DNA of 64,000 nucleotides from Xylanibacter rarus (GCF_001275135.1 NZ_LFQU01000015.1:1-64000); one strand, 5' to 3'. Counted from the first letter of the stretch, positions 9,001 through 17,268 are shown. The notes: generated from the sequence alone by a model not told the origin. Translations and numbers: made by a program.

Positions 9001-9759
9001 CATGTAGCCCTGGTCGCTGAAGGCCGAGTAGCCGTAGGCGGCCATGCCCGAGCCCATCCATACCAGCGGCTTCCACTGGCCGTTGCCAATCTTTATGTCG
9101 CACTTTATGCCACGGCCCCATGATGTAGACGACCACGACCACTGCACGCGCTCAACGTATGGTATGTGGTCTATCTCCACCCAGCCGTGCTGCGACTCGC
9201 CCTTTGTAGCGTTGTCATGTCCTGCCGTGGCCGGAGCGCTGCACATCTGCACGAATCCTGCCTCGCCGTAGACGATGTTTCCGTCCTTGTCGCGCTTTAT
9301 GTTGTCCTCCAGATAGGCCGTGTGCCCCTTTGCCGTCCAGTCGTTGGCATAGCGGTTGCCCTTGCCTGTGGCGCTCTGTCCGAGGTAATACTGCCGGCTG
9401 AAGGCCGCCGTTGCACCCGCAAAGCCGTTGTAGCTCTTCTTGTTGGCAAAGGTGCAGTTGTGGAACATCACGGGATATGTAACATCGCTGCCGCCGTTGA
9501 CAGGCACGTCTATTATCGTGTTGACATATCCGCCGTCGGCCTGTTCCGGACTGTCGGCTCCGGTCTTGCCGGCCCATGTCTGTCCGGGCCACATGGCATC
9601 GCTGAAGTTTATGTCGATAATCTTCTGATAATCCTTCGGCGTGCTCCATGCCGCAACCACGGCTGGCGGGTCTACGCCGTCGTTAATAGCCTTTCCGCCG
9701 GCACATACGGTCTGTGCGACGGCTACTGATACAATTGTAAGTTTCAGGGAAAAGTTCAT
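6079..9759 (-). CDS. Fused pectinesterase (CE8) - pectate lyase (PL1), no sorting tail
   Basis: A 1226-residue secreted two-enzyme fusion. A signal peptide (1-20) is followed by a domain of unknown function (about 40-330). The CE8 pectin methylesterase (about 350-690) has GYQDTY, the DFIYD variant of the catalytic DFIFG motif, and LGRPW. After a short linker domain comes a PL1 pectate lyase (about 770-1130) with GGRGG, FDHCVFGWS and TYHHNLLAGN. A calcium-binding-type DTDGDGMPD repeat lies near the C-terminus. It would demethylate homogalacturonan and then cleave it by beta-elimination. It is a clear paralogue of the enzyme at 19737-23636 but stops about 70 residues earlier and lacks that protein's sorting domain. 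It stands alone, away from the SusCD operon. Confidence 0.93.
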   Translation of the reverse strand: MNFSLKLTIVSVAVAQTVCAGGKAINDGVDPPAVVAAWSTPKDYQKIIDINFSDAMWPGQTWAGKTGADSPEQADGGYVNTIIDVPVNGGSDVTYPVMFHNCTFANKKSYNGFAGATAAFSRQYYLGQSATGKGNRYANDWTAKGHTAYLEDNIKRDKDGNIVYGEAGFVQMCSAPATAGHDNATKGESQHGWVEIDHIPYVERVQWSWSSTSWGRGIKCDIKIGNGQWKPLVWMGSGMAAYGYSAFSDQGYMMENVINASDVSLRWRVWDGEDQDNPVQLTADGKAVFQAETDPLARQQPARVHKIMIYGKKITAEQALYARQNPVGSVGELTAIRGHKEPHISAPDAKVPVELKVVAQDGSAQYTRIQQAIDAVSDGARGIIYVRPGVYNENVYAGRRNDKNKFISIIGEDRNTTILTSSVDRGPKSKGKRYYDCAALNVYTDRFYAENITIRNTSGNVGQAEALFTAGDAHVFSNCTLSGYQDTYKANGGARGYFSRCTIEGATDFIYDAGLEWFDDCEIRCVRGKGYITAAATSELPLTRAMYPKLSQSRLYAGLFFNRCRLTAEQGVADGAYYLGRPWKENCGTMFINCTLGSHINKAGWLDWSGRGNTASYLEYNSTDENGQPADTSRRVGFGRQATKDEVEAYINADFLFKKASDVPFDFNAILQGAPAPSVFTRSGNTFEWNSDRLAAGYLIYRNGRFEAFVAEPEYTISDGNADEYSVKTVSRQGATSEAVTMRVTPVAFPTAEGFGKYATGGRGGKVVTVTSLADTEDEGTLRWAFSQYPGEPLTIVFAVNGEIRLNSNLRVKRANWTLAGQTAPGDGISIVGDKVNFGSSENFIVRNIRFRAGDGKQDQACGTENCTNFIFDHCVFGWSMEENMNTADSHYLTVQYCIVHEGLNDAGHKKGKRGYGSQWGGSPATYHHNLLAGNDSRSPRFNGARGEDYVVFMEYVNNVNFNWGRWNSCYGGENSADITEYNGRNSAHECNFMNNYYKPGPESPANSVFVMASHARKGATSWGPARWYVSGNIMEGNDAATADNWQAMSAEKYTTDQIRVNERIVPEMPYYKLDETEGAIGKYRPSRYMLTDIQTAGEAYKTVLKKAGTINRDATEKRVINDVKSGNPKFSGSKTGKRGIIDSVNDAEGFGLSHKQEAAPADTDGDGMPDKWEKKHGLNPDNADDRNLTNPDGYTALEVYLNSLMGEKLSCKFSSTATSHGKQAK

Positions 9760-10052
9760 AGTAACAATATTGCTTTTACGTTATTTCCGTTCTTATACCC
9801 CTTAAATCAGGGCGTTGATATAAAAACGCATTTGTGCCCTTTTTGTTACTATGGTTTAGTGTTAAAAGTTCATATATGTTGCTTTATGCCTTGTTTTCAG
9901 CGGCTTCTGCCGGGAAGCCGTAATCATTCTGCCCTGTAGCCGTGAGGCTCTATGCTGCTACATGTCGGGCAGTCTGCTGCCGTCTGTGCTGCCGCCGTAA
10001 GACGATGTCATGCGCAAAGTGCATTCATACAATGCTTTCAGCCATACGGCGG

Positions 10053-11000
10053 TCAGCCTTCATCATACCTGCTGCCGTCATGCAGCTGCATGGGTTTTCT
10101 TTCTGTGGCGGTGTTCATTGCCAGAATGCGCTTCTCCGTTATCAGGTCGTCCTCGTGCATGGTGGGCGAGGGAATGTTGCACATACGCACCACATCCTCC
10201 TGTCCGCACGTATATTCATAATATTTGCGCTCCTGCTCGCTCAGTTCCTCGCGTGTTTTGAGACATCCCTTTAGCTTCGCGAAGTCTTCGCGCGAGGTGC
10301 TGTCTGACAGCTTCACGAAGAGAATGCGCCTTGCAATGGGATTGTAGTTGTAGTCGAAGCAAGTGTAGACGCCCCTCAGAAACGGCGGTCTGTCGTACAT
10401 CGGAATCTTCAGGCAGATGTTGAACAGGGCAAGCTGAGGCTCCTTGTTCTCGTTGAACATCAGGTAGATGTGGTTTATGCCGTTCATCATCGCAATACCC
10501 CAGTGTGTAGTTCCGTAGGCGTTGTTGTGTCCAACGAGCACGTAGTTGCCGTTGGCCGCCGGCGTTATGATATAAGGTTCGAGCTTCATTGCGAGCGAGC
10601 CTGACGACACGCTGTAGCTCATGTATATGCCGCTGTAGTTGGCTATCTGTCCGGCAGTGCGCTTCATGTTGCGCTCAAGTTCGGATATGAAGGGATTGGC
10701 GGTCTCGCTTTCAGGCACAACAGGTATTATGTCGTCAGAGAAGAGCACCTTCTTCATGGCCGGAATAGAGCCCAGCAGCTTCTTCTTTGAAACATTGTTG
10801 ACCCATATCAGGGCGTTGTCGAGCGCAGCCTCATGGCTCTCGCCCTTCTCTATGTTCTTGAAGAAGGCCGGCAGCACGGTGGTGTAAAGGGCCGAAAGCA
10901 CACTCGGTGCAAAGTCGATGCATCCTGCTATGTCCTTCATTTTCATGCCTTTCTGTCTCAGATAGGTTATGCGGTCGTATATCTCTCTAAGCTCTTTCAT
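10053..11000 (-). CDS. Unknown protein with possible N-terminal helix-turn-helix
   Basis: A 315-residue protein that I do not recognise, with no signal peptide or membrane span. The first 60 residues are helical, and the stretch KGMKMKDIAGC followed by a short helix looks HTH-like. The rest is mixed alpha/beta with many aromatic residues (YNYNP, GTTHWGIA, RKYYEYTCGQ). The frame opens at 11024, but a -7 box (TATCTTTG, 11034-11027) lies almost on that codon, so the ATG at 11000 (MKELREI) is the likely start. It is divergent from the phosphonate operon with back-to-back promoters, so it may be its regulator; that is inference from position only. Confidence 0.7.
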   Translation of the reverse strand: MKELREIYDRITYLRQKGMKMKDIAGCIDFAPSVLSALYTTVLPAFFKNIEKGESHEAALDNALIWVNNVSKKKLLGSIPAMKKVLFSDDIIPVVPESETANPFISELERNMKRTAGQIANYSGIYMSYSVSSGSLAMKLEPYIITPAANGNYVLVGHNNAYGTTHWGIAMMNGINHIYLMFNENKEPQLALFNICLKIPMYDRPPFLRGVYTCFDYNYNPIARRILFVKLSDSTSREDFAKLKGCLKTREELSEQERKYYEYTCGQEDVVRMCNIPSPTMHEDDLITEKRILAMNTATERKPMQLHDGSRYDEG

Positions 11001-11026
11001 AATTTCACTGAATGGTAATTGCACTG

Positions 11027-11034
11027 CAAAGATA
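11027..11034 (-). promoter_or_regulatory. -7 box for the unknown gene at 10053-11000
   Basis: TATCTTTG on the minus strand, 27 bases before the chosen ATG. Its position decides the start codon, since transcription would begin at or after the upstream ATG at 11024. Confidence 0.6.
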
Positions 11035-11184
11035 GGCCTTTTCGTATTAAAACATATTACATCCGTGTTACATTCGGGTTTCTTTCCGGCAACAGAAAAA
11101 TTATTATCCGGTTACAATCATTTTACTGAATTGTTACGGCCTATTATTCATGATTTATTCATTTTTGCGCTGCCTGCACGATGC

Positions 11185-11192
11185 TAATTTTG
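11185..11192 (+). promoter_or_regulatory. -7 box for the phosphonate operon
   Basis: TAATTTTG fits TAnnTTTG, 31 bases before the preferred start codon (11224). It faces the minus-strand box at 11027-11034, giving a divergent regulatory region of about 220 bases. Confidence 0.6.
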
Positions 11193-11223
11193 CACCCGAA
11201 ACCGAATGACTGCAAATATTGAA

Positions 11224-12570
11224 ATGGAAAAGATTCTAAACATAATACAGCGCCTGAGAGGCAACGGCAAGGCAATGCCCGACTGGCTTTTCGTATTCTG
11301 GGCAGGAGGCACGGCACTGCTTTCATATTCGCTCGTGTATGCCCTGCGCAAGCCGTTCACGGCAGCCGAGTTCGACGGCATGCAGATAGCCGGCATGGAC
11401 TACAAGATTGTGGTCAGCATGATTCAGCTCATAGGCTATGTGTGCGCCAAGATGCTCGGCATAAAGTTTATATCAGAGCTTAAGCCGCAGAACCGCCTGA
11501 AGTTTATCGTCGGTTCGGCAGCCCTGTCGGAGGTGTCGCTGCTGACGTTTGCCCTCGTGCCCGCGCCGCTCAACATCTTCGCACTCTTCTTCAACGGCCT
11601 GTCGCTGGGCTGTATGTGGGGCGTGATATTCAGTTTTCTTGAAGGGCGCCGCACCACCGACATACTGGCGAGCATCATGGGAGTGAGCATGGCCCTGAGC
11701 TCGGGCGTGGCAAAGTCGCTCGGACTCTATGCGCTCCACACGCTCCACGTCAGCGAGTTCTGGATGCCGGCCCTGATAGGGGCAGTGGCTTTCCCGCTGT
11801 TATGCCTCGCAGGATGGGTGATGACCAAGCTGCCGCGCCCCACAGCTGCCGACATAGCGTCGCGTTCGGAGCGCGTGACTCTCAACGCCAGAGAGCGCAT
11901 GCAGCTGTTCCGCAGGTTTATGCCCGTGCTGCTTATGCTCTTCATAGCCAACCTTCTGCTCACAGTGCAGCGCGACATAAAGGAAGACTTCATTGTATGC
12001 ATCATCGACGTTCACAGCGTTTCGTCGTGGGCCTTCGCCTATATCGACGGCATTGCCACGCTCGTCCTGCTGGGAGTGTTCGCCGTGATGTCAACAGTGA
12101 AGAGCCATCTGAAGACACTCTGCATCCTGCTGGGCGTGTCTGCCGCCGGAATGGCAGCCCTGGCGTTTGTCGGAGCAAGGCATGCTGCGCTGTCGATGCC
12201 CGCCACGGCATGGCTGTTCATGCAGACTTTCTGCATCGACATAGCATATCTGAGCTTCCAGACAATATTCTTCGAGCGCTTCATTGCCTGCTTCAAGATT
12301 CGCGGCAACGTGGGATTCTTCATCATAACCATCGACTTCATCGGCTATGTGGGCACGCTCGCCCTGCTGATGTTCAAGGAGCTGGGAGCGTCGAATGTCG
12401 ACTGGGCTGTGTTCTACAACCAGATGAGCATGTTTATCGGAGTTGCGTGCTGCGTGATGTTTATCGGAGCATTGGTGTATATGCTGCAGGCAGGAAGGCC
12501 GAAGCGCAGCACCGACGAGGCCGGAGCCGGCGACGCACAGCTCTACGGCACGGTGAGCATGGCTAAATAA
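11224..12570 (+). CDS. DUF5690-like MFS-type membrane protein, putative phosphonate transporter
   Basis: A polytopic inner-membrane protein of about 448 residues with roughly 12 hydrophobic segments arranged like a major-facilitator carrier. A motif YALRKPFTAAEF in the first loop resembles the family annotated as DUF5690. It lies 48 bases upstream of phnX and in the same operon as phnW, so uptake of 2-aminoethylphosphonate or a related organophosphonate is the natural inference; the usual PhnSTUV ABC genes are absent here. The frame opens at 11206 (MTANIE), but the internal ATG at 11224 (MEKILN) leaves more room after the -7 box and is preferred. Confidence 0.75.
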   Translation: MEKILNIIQRLRGNGKAMPDWLFVFWAGGTALLSYSLVYALRKPFTAAEFDGMQIAGMDYKIVVSMIQLIGYVCAKMLGIKFISELKPQNRLKFIVGSAALSEVSLLTFALVPAPLNIFALFFNGLSLGCMWGVIFSFLEGRRTTDILASIMGVSMALSSGVAKSLGLYALHTLHVSEFWMPALIGAVAFPLLCLAGWVMTKLPRPTAADIASRSERVTLNARERMQLFRRFMPVLLMLFIANLLLTVQRDIKEDFIVCIIDVHSVSSWAFAYIDGIATLVLLGVFAVMSTVKSHLKTLCILLGVSAAGMAALAFVGARHAALSMPATAWLFMQTFCIDIAYLSFQTIFFERFIACFKIRGNVGFFIITIDFIGYVGTLALLMFKELGASNVDWAVFYNQMSMFIGVACCVMFIGALVYMLQAGRPKRSTDEAGAGDAQLYGTVSMAK

Positions 12571-12618
12571 AAGCAAACGGAATAATACAAACAAAGAACA
12601 TTAAACAGTAATAAGAAT

Positions 12619-13410
12619 ATGAACAAGATTGAATGTGTGATTATGGACTGGGCCGGAACGGCCGTTGACTACGGATGCTTCGCTCCGGTGGCAGCCTTCG
12701 TTGAGTGTTTCAAGAACATGGGACTTACCGTTACGGCGGAAGAAACCCGCGCCCACATGGGGCTGACAAAGATAGAGGAGATACGCGCTCTGTTCGCCAT
12801 AGACCATGTAAGGGAAGAGTTTGCCGAAAAATACGGACGCGACTACAACGAGGACGACGTGCAGGCATGCTACAAGGGCTTTCAGGACAAGCTGATGGCT
12901 ACGCTGGCCGACTATTCGGAGCCTATCGACGGAGTGGTTGAGACGGTGGCTGCGCTAAAGGCACAGGGCATAAAGCTGGGATCGACCACGGGCTACACCA
13001 AGACCATGATGGACATTGTGATAAAGGCTGCGGCAGAGAAAGGCTATACCGTTGACAACTGTGTTACGTCTGACAACATGCCCGGCGGACGTCCAAAGCC
13101 ATACATGATATACAAGAACATGTGCGACCTGGATGTGGCATCGCGCCATTCGGTTGTGAAATTCGGCGACACCATTGCCGACATCAAGGAGGGAGCTAAC
13201 GCCGGAGTGTGGAGCGTGGGCGTGATACTGGGCAGCAACGAGCTGGCTCTGACGCGCGACGAGGTGGCTGCCATGCCTGCCGACGAACTGAATAGACGCA
13301 TGGCCTGCGTGCGCAACCGCATGTATGCAGCAGGCGCCGACTTTGTGGTGGACGACATAACTGAGCTGCCCGGACTGATAGACAGTATTAACGCACGAAT
13401 GAACAGATAA
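12619..13410 (+). CDS. phnX: Phosphonoacetaldehyde hydrolase (phosphonatase)
   Basis: A 263-residue HAD-superfamily enzyme that cleaves the C-P bond of phosphonoacetaldehyde to acetaldehyde and phosphate. The HAD motif I is the phosphonatase-specific form MDWAGTAVD with nucleophile D10. K51 in HMGLTKIEE sits where phosphonatases form a Schiff base with the substrate. The motif around GGRPKPYM and the acidic motif KFGDTIADIKEG complete the HAD core. Length matches the family. It sits between the transporter-like gene and phnW in a three-gene catabolic operon. Confidence 0.94.
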   Translation: MNKIECVIMDWAGTAVDYGCFAPVAAFVECFKNMGLTVTAEETRAHMGLTKIEEIRALFAIDHVREEFAEKYGRDYNEDDVQACYKGFQDKLMATLADYSEPIDGVVETVAALKAQGIKLGSTTGYTKTMMDIVIKAAAEKGYTVDNCVTSDNMPGGRPKPYMIYKNMCDLDVASRHSVVKFGDTIADIKEGANAGVWSVGVILGSNELALTRDEVAAMPADELNRRMACVRNRMYAAGADFVVDDITELPGLIDSINARMNR

Positions 13411-13490
13411 GCAGACACAAGCATGACAACCGCCGCACGGCGGCCGGAACTTGCAGAGCATAGATAATAACGATAAAAAACAGTAACGAC

Positions 13491-14579
13491 ATGAGACCAT
13501 ACTTATTACTTACACCCGGACCACTGACAACCACAGACACCGTTAAGGAAGCCATGATGAGCGACTGGTGTACATGGGACGAAGACTATAATATAGGCAT
13601 TGTTGAGGTTATACGCAAAGAGCTTGTGGAGCTGGCGTCGAGCCGCCCCGAAGAATATACGGCAGTGCTGATGCAGGGCAGCGGCAGCTTCTGCGTTGAG
13701 GCTACGCTCGGCTCGGTGATAAAGGCCGACGACCATCTGCTCGTGGCTGCCAACGGAGCCTACGGAAAGCGTATGGGCGTGATAGCCGACTATTATCATC
13801 TGAACTGCCACGTGATGCGCTTTGAGGAGACTCAGCCCGTTGACCCGAAGCAGATAGACGAATATCTGACCTGTCATCCCGAGACGACACACGTGTCGGT
13901 GGTTCACTGCGAGACCACTACCGGAGTGCTCAATCCGCTGGCCGACATTGCAGCCGTTGTAAAGAAGCACGGCAAGACGCTGATAGTGGACGCGATGAGC
14001 AGCTTTGGCGGAGTGCCCGTAGACATGGCGGCGCTGGGCATCGACTTCATGATAAGCAGTGCCAACAAGTGCATACAGGGCGTGCCGGGCTTCGGCTTCA
14101 TCATTGCGCGCCGCTCGCTGCTCGAAGGATGCAAGGGCGTTGCACGCTCGCTGTCGCTCGACCTGTATGACCAGTGGCAGACGATGGAGAGCGGACACGG
14201 CAAGTGGCGCTTCACTTCTCCCACTCACGTGGTGCGCGCCTTTATGCAGGCACTGAAGGAACTGAAGGCTGAAGGTGGTGTGGAGGCACGCCATGTACGC
14301 TACGCCGAGAACCACCGCACGCTGGTGGAGGGCATGCGCAGCCTTGGCTACAAGACGCTGCTGCCCGACGAGGAGCAGTCGCCCGTGATAACGTCGTTCT
14401 ATTATCCGTCGGCCGACTTCAACTTCAAGGACTTCTACACAAAGCTCAAGGCCAAGGGCTTCGTGATATATCCGGGCAAGATTTCGCAGGCCGACACGTT
14501 CCGCATAGGCAACATAGGCGACGTGCATCCTGCCGACTTCAAGCGCCTGATAGAGGCCATAAGAGAGATTCGTCTGTAA
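13491..14579 (+). CDS. phnW: 2-aminoethylphosphonate--pyruvate transaminase
   Basis: A 362-residue PLP-dependent fold-type I aminotransferase that converts 2-aminoethylphosphonate and pyruvate to phosphonoacetaldehyde and alanine, the step before PhnX. Family hallmarks are the start [10 protein letters not shown], the [10 protein letters not shown] motif, the aspartate in [10 protein letters not shown] and the PLP lysine in SANKCIQG (K193). The closing section has the usual RIGNIGD substrate-binding motif. It lies 80 bases after phnX on the same strand and ends the operon; a wobble-rich hairpin follows. Confidence 0.95.
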   Translation: MRPYLLLTPGPLTTTDTVKEAMMSDWCTWDEDYNIGIVEVIRKELVELASSRPEEYTAVLMQGSGSFCVEATLGSVIKADDHLLVAANGAYGKRMGVIADYYHLNCHVMRFEETQPVDPKQIDEYLTCHPETTHVSVVHCETTTGVLNPLADIAAVVKKHGKTLIVDAMSSFGGVPVDMAALGIDFMISSANKCIQGVPGFGFIIARRSLLEGCKGVARSLSLDLYDQWQTMESGHGKWRFTSPTHVVRAFMQALKELKAEGGVEARHVRYAENHRTLVEGMRSLGYKTLLPDEEQSPVITSFYYPSADFNFKDFYTKLKAKGFVIYPGKISQADTFRIGNIGDVHPADFKRLIEAIREIRL

Positions 14580-14616
14580 GATTAAGCATCAGTAAAGTAG
14601 AATATCGATAATTTTC

Positions 14617-14650
14617 AGCCCGGGCTGGTCGTGAGACTGGCTCGGGTTTG
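14617..14650 (+). terminator. Candidate terminator of the phosphonate operon
   Basis: AGCCCGGGCTGGTC pairs with GACTGGCTCGGGTTT through a 14-bp stem that needs several G-U pairs, followed by a weak T-rich tail. The remainder of 14580-14899 shows no gene. Confidence 0.5.
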
Positions 14651-14899
14651 CTTGTTATGCGGCCTGCATAATCTAAGACATACCACTGGCATGCGCATGG
14701 CCTTACGCTGTAATAAGATTATTGTTTTCAGCCGTCTGGTCGTTTTCCAGCATAGTTCTGCCGGCTGTATTTTATCGAACTGCATGCCATGCATGCTAAA
14801 AATAAGACTGCAAAAGCCCCATACGGCAACGGCGATGCGCCCTGATGCTTATGGCAGACATGGCGTTTATGCCCCTTGACGGCGCAGGCGTAAGGCAGA

Positions 14900-16633
14900 C
14901 TACTCTTTAGAATTGTTGTCGAGGGCTATCTTCTGATATATAGAAGGCGTGATGCCGGTAATCTTCTTGAATGCATTGACAAATGCGGTGTACGACTTGA
15001 AGCCCACGCTTTCGGCTATAGCCTTCATCGTGAAGTTGCCGTAGTTGACCCTGTCGGTGAGCCGCTTGCAGGCAAGGTGTATTCTGTAAGGCGTCACGTA
15101 GTCGTTGAATGTCTTCTGGAACGAGTCGTTAATAACCTGCGACACATACGACCTGTTAGACCCCACAAGGTCGGCAAGCCTGCTGAGAGAGAAGTTGCAG
15201 TCGCAAAACTCCGTGGTGTTCTCCATCACGTTGCCTATGGCGTCGGCTATGGTCTGCATCTGTCCGTCGGTCAGGTTGCTCGTCTGATATTTCATACCCT
15301 CCTCGGCAGTGCTCTCTTCCGTGTCCTTCGCGTTGCCGAGTTCCTGCCTCAGGCTGTCTATTATGTCGTTTTTCTCGCTTATTTCTGTACGGCATTTGCG
15401 CAGTCGGCTCGTCAGCAGCTCCTGCGTCTCTATGAAGTCGTGGTTGATTTTATACAGGTTGATATAGCCCTTGTGTATTCTCTTCTTCTGCTTCCATACG
15501 ATGAAGAGAAACAGTATTGTGGTGAGCGCCACAACAGCCACGGCACACATTATCACCCATTGCATCCTGATGGTCTGCATCCTCTCGTGCTGGCTTGTGC
15601 GCAGGTCTTCTATCTCCTTTGTCGTCTTGTATATCTCGTAGTTGAGCAGCGAGTTTTTTACCATGTCGAACTTTCTCATGTCATAAATCGAGTCCATGAT
15701 GTCGAGATAGCGCGACTTGTAGAGATTAGACATGGCTATGTCGCCCTTCTCCTGAAAAAAGTCAGAAAGGCTCTTGGTCGTCGTTACGAACGTGTGCTGA
15801 AGGTTGTATTTCTGTGCCGTCCGGTCGCACAGATGCATGTATTTAAGCGTAGAGTCTTTTACCCCCAGCTGCCTGTAGGCGCTGTAAATCTCCTGATAGG
15901 CAAAGCAGCGGAACCTAGGCTCCAGCTTCTCCTTTGCGGCATATCCGGCGAGCCATTTCAGCCTTGATATGGCAGGCTTGATGTTGCCCTCGCTTATCTG
16001 TATCAGGCTTAGCGTGTAGAGACTCATGAACGTGTCGGTCTTGTTGCTCTTGTCTCTCGTGCTTTCAGACAGCTGATAATACTTCTTGGCCTTCGGGATG
16101 TCCTTGATGTAATAGCTGTACATGCCGGTCAGGTTAACGAGTACGCTGTGCTGCATCTTCCTGTCGGGATACTTCTTGCTCAGGTCATACGCCTTGAGAT
16201 AGTAGCGTATGCCCTTCTCGTAGTCGAGAAAGATGCAGTAGATGTTGCCTATGTAGTTATACAGACTTGCCGCATACGTGGGCTTGGAGCACGCCTCGCT
16301 GATCTTCACGCCGTTGATAAATTCGTCGAGGGCGTTTATGTAGTTGCCTTTGTCATAGTATAGCGTGCCGGCCTTCTTCCTTGCCAGCGCGCACATGTCC
16401 TTTTCCTTGTCGGCAGCATTGGGGTCAAACCTGTTATATACTATGGCATACAGCACGAGGGCTTCGCCGTCTTTGCCCTTTGCCGCATATCTGTCAGCAA
16501 TATTCATTATGTTAGCCGTCGGTTTGACCGAAACCTTCTTCACGAGCTTAGTATATTTCGTGTCACCGGAACCAAATGCCGCGCATGTGGTGAGCAGCGC
16601 GCAGATAATAATGAATATCTTGTATTTTTTCAT
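14900..16633 (-). CDS. Membrane-spanning TPR/AraC-type regulator
   Basis: A 577-residue one-component regulator. A signal-type N-terminus (MKKYKIFIIICALL) is followed by an exported half made of TPR-like helical repeats (about 40-345). A single membrane span follows (about 352-374), then a cytoplasmic coiled-coil and a C-terminal AraC HTH (about 480-575; GSNRSYVSQVIND, then AIAESVGFKSYTAF). The upstream frame opens at 16807, but a -7 box at 16686-16679 and the signal peptide fix the start at 16633. It is a full-length paralogue of the regulator at 59000-60748. It is the only intact regulator near the phosphonate and pectin loci, but which genes it controls cannot be told from position. Confidence 0.88.
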   Translation of the reverse strand: MKKYKIFIIICALLTTCAAFGSGDTKYTKLVKKVSVKPTANIMNIADRYAAKGKDGEALVLYAIVYNRFDPNAADKEKDMCALARKKAGTLYYDKGNYINALDEFINGVKISEACSKPTYAASLYNYIGNIYCIFLDYEKGIRYYLKAYDLSKKYPDRKMQHSVLVNLTGMYSYYIKDIPKAKKYYQLSESTRDKSNKTDTFMSLYTLSLIQISEGNIKPAISRLKWLAGYAAKEKLEPRFRCFAYQEIYSAYRQLGVKDSTLKYMHLCDRTAQKYNLQHTFVTTTKSLSDFFQEKGDIAMSNLYKSRYLDIMDSIYDMRKFDMVKNSLLNYEIYKTTKEIEDLRTSQHERMQTIRMQWVIMCAVAVVALTTILFLFIVWKQKKRIHKGYINLYKINHDFIETQELLTSRLRKCRTEISEKNDIIDSLRQELGNAKDTEESTAEEGMKYQTSNLTDGQMQTIADAIGNVMENTTEFCDCNFSLSRLADLVGSNRSYVSQVINDSFQKTFNDYVTPYRIHLACKRLTDRVNYGNFTMKAIAESVGFKSYTAFVNAFKKITGITPSIYQKIALDNNSKE

Positions 16634-16678
16634 AGTAGCGACTCTGTTTGCCGGTTTGTATCTAAACCAAATAGCGCA

Positions 16679-16686
16679 CAAAAGTA
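16679..16686 (-). promoter_or_regulatory. -7 box for the TPR/AraC regulator
   Basis: TACTTTTG on the minus strand, 46 bases before the ATG at 16633. Confidence 0.6.
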
Positions 16687-16819
16687 ATAAATTTAATTTT
16701 AAATGTGGCATAATATTTTGAAAAAGACATATTGACGTTGCGTTTCCTTCATGAGTATTATATAGCCTTGCCGGCATATAATAAATCCAAATGGAGGTGC
16801 AAATCATGCATGAGACAAG

Positions 16820-16880
16820 GTAAAAAGTCAGGACAAAATATTTTTCCGTTATAGAAAATCAATGTATAACAGATGTTAAT
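16820..16880 (-). promoter_or_regulatory. Two-part conserved element (copy C) upstream of the TPR/AraC regulator
   Basis: Read on the minus strand: ATTAACATCTGTTATACATT (16880-16861), a 15-base gap, then AAAAATATTTTGTC followed by CTGACTTTTTAC (16845-16820). The same two blocks with the same 15-base gap occur at 52652-52712 and 58639-58699. The first block contains the inverted repeat TAACA-N2-TGTTA. In the other copies the second contains the palindrome GTCATGAC, here GTCCTGAC. It ends 187 bases before the regulator start codon. Confidence 0.65.
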
Positions 16881-16959
16881 GCCTTGCCGTCCGAATATGC
16901 TTTTGTTTAACTTTTGTTAGCTGTAGAGCGTCAGAAACAGCCCGAAACTCATTGTTTTT

Positions 16960-17200
16960 CGGTCTGTAAGGCATCCTTTTGATGCATAAAATACGGCCTT
17001 TCAGCCTGCAAAAGGTGCCCTTTTAGAGCCTCAAAGGGCATCTTTCATAGCATGAGCCGTGTCCGTTTGATGTGTGTTTGTGTATAAGTTATTGTGCATC
17101 AGTATCTTATCTTTTCTGCCGTTTTTCGCCATATTTCCCGTCATTCCCGCCCTTTCGCTCCCGCCGTTGCCGTTCTGAGGGCGTCAAACGGACGGGAAAT
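16960..17200. repeat. Intergenic block of CCTTTT/AAAAGG modules and inverted repeats
   Basis: This gene-free stretch has short alternating modules (CATCCTTTTGATGC, CAAAAGGTGCCCTTTT, CTCAAAGGGCATC). Two further inverted repeats follow: GTCCGTTTGA (17061-17070) with TCAAACGGAC (17184-17193), and ATTTCCCGTC (17133-17142) with GACGGGAAAT (17191-17200). Similar modules occur near 32740-32850, 41100-41200 and 52530-52590. Confidence 0.5.
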
Positions 17201-17268
17201 GTCATTTTTGTTTACAAACGGCTGATGGATTCAGCAGCCGTGATGCCCGTTCAGATATGCTGAATATA

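Noticed and set aside
11206-11223. Upstream ATG at 11206 as start of the DUF5690-like gene
   Set aside because: Only 14 bases after the -7 box, leaving almost no leader; the ATG at 11224 fits better. Not excluded.
13506-14528. 340-residue minus-strand frame across phnW
   Set aside because: Antisense shadow of a well-identified gene; no start signal or domain.
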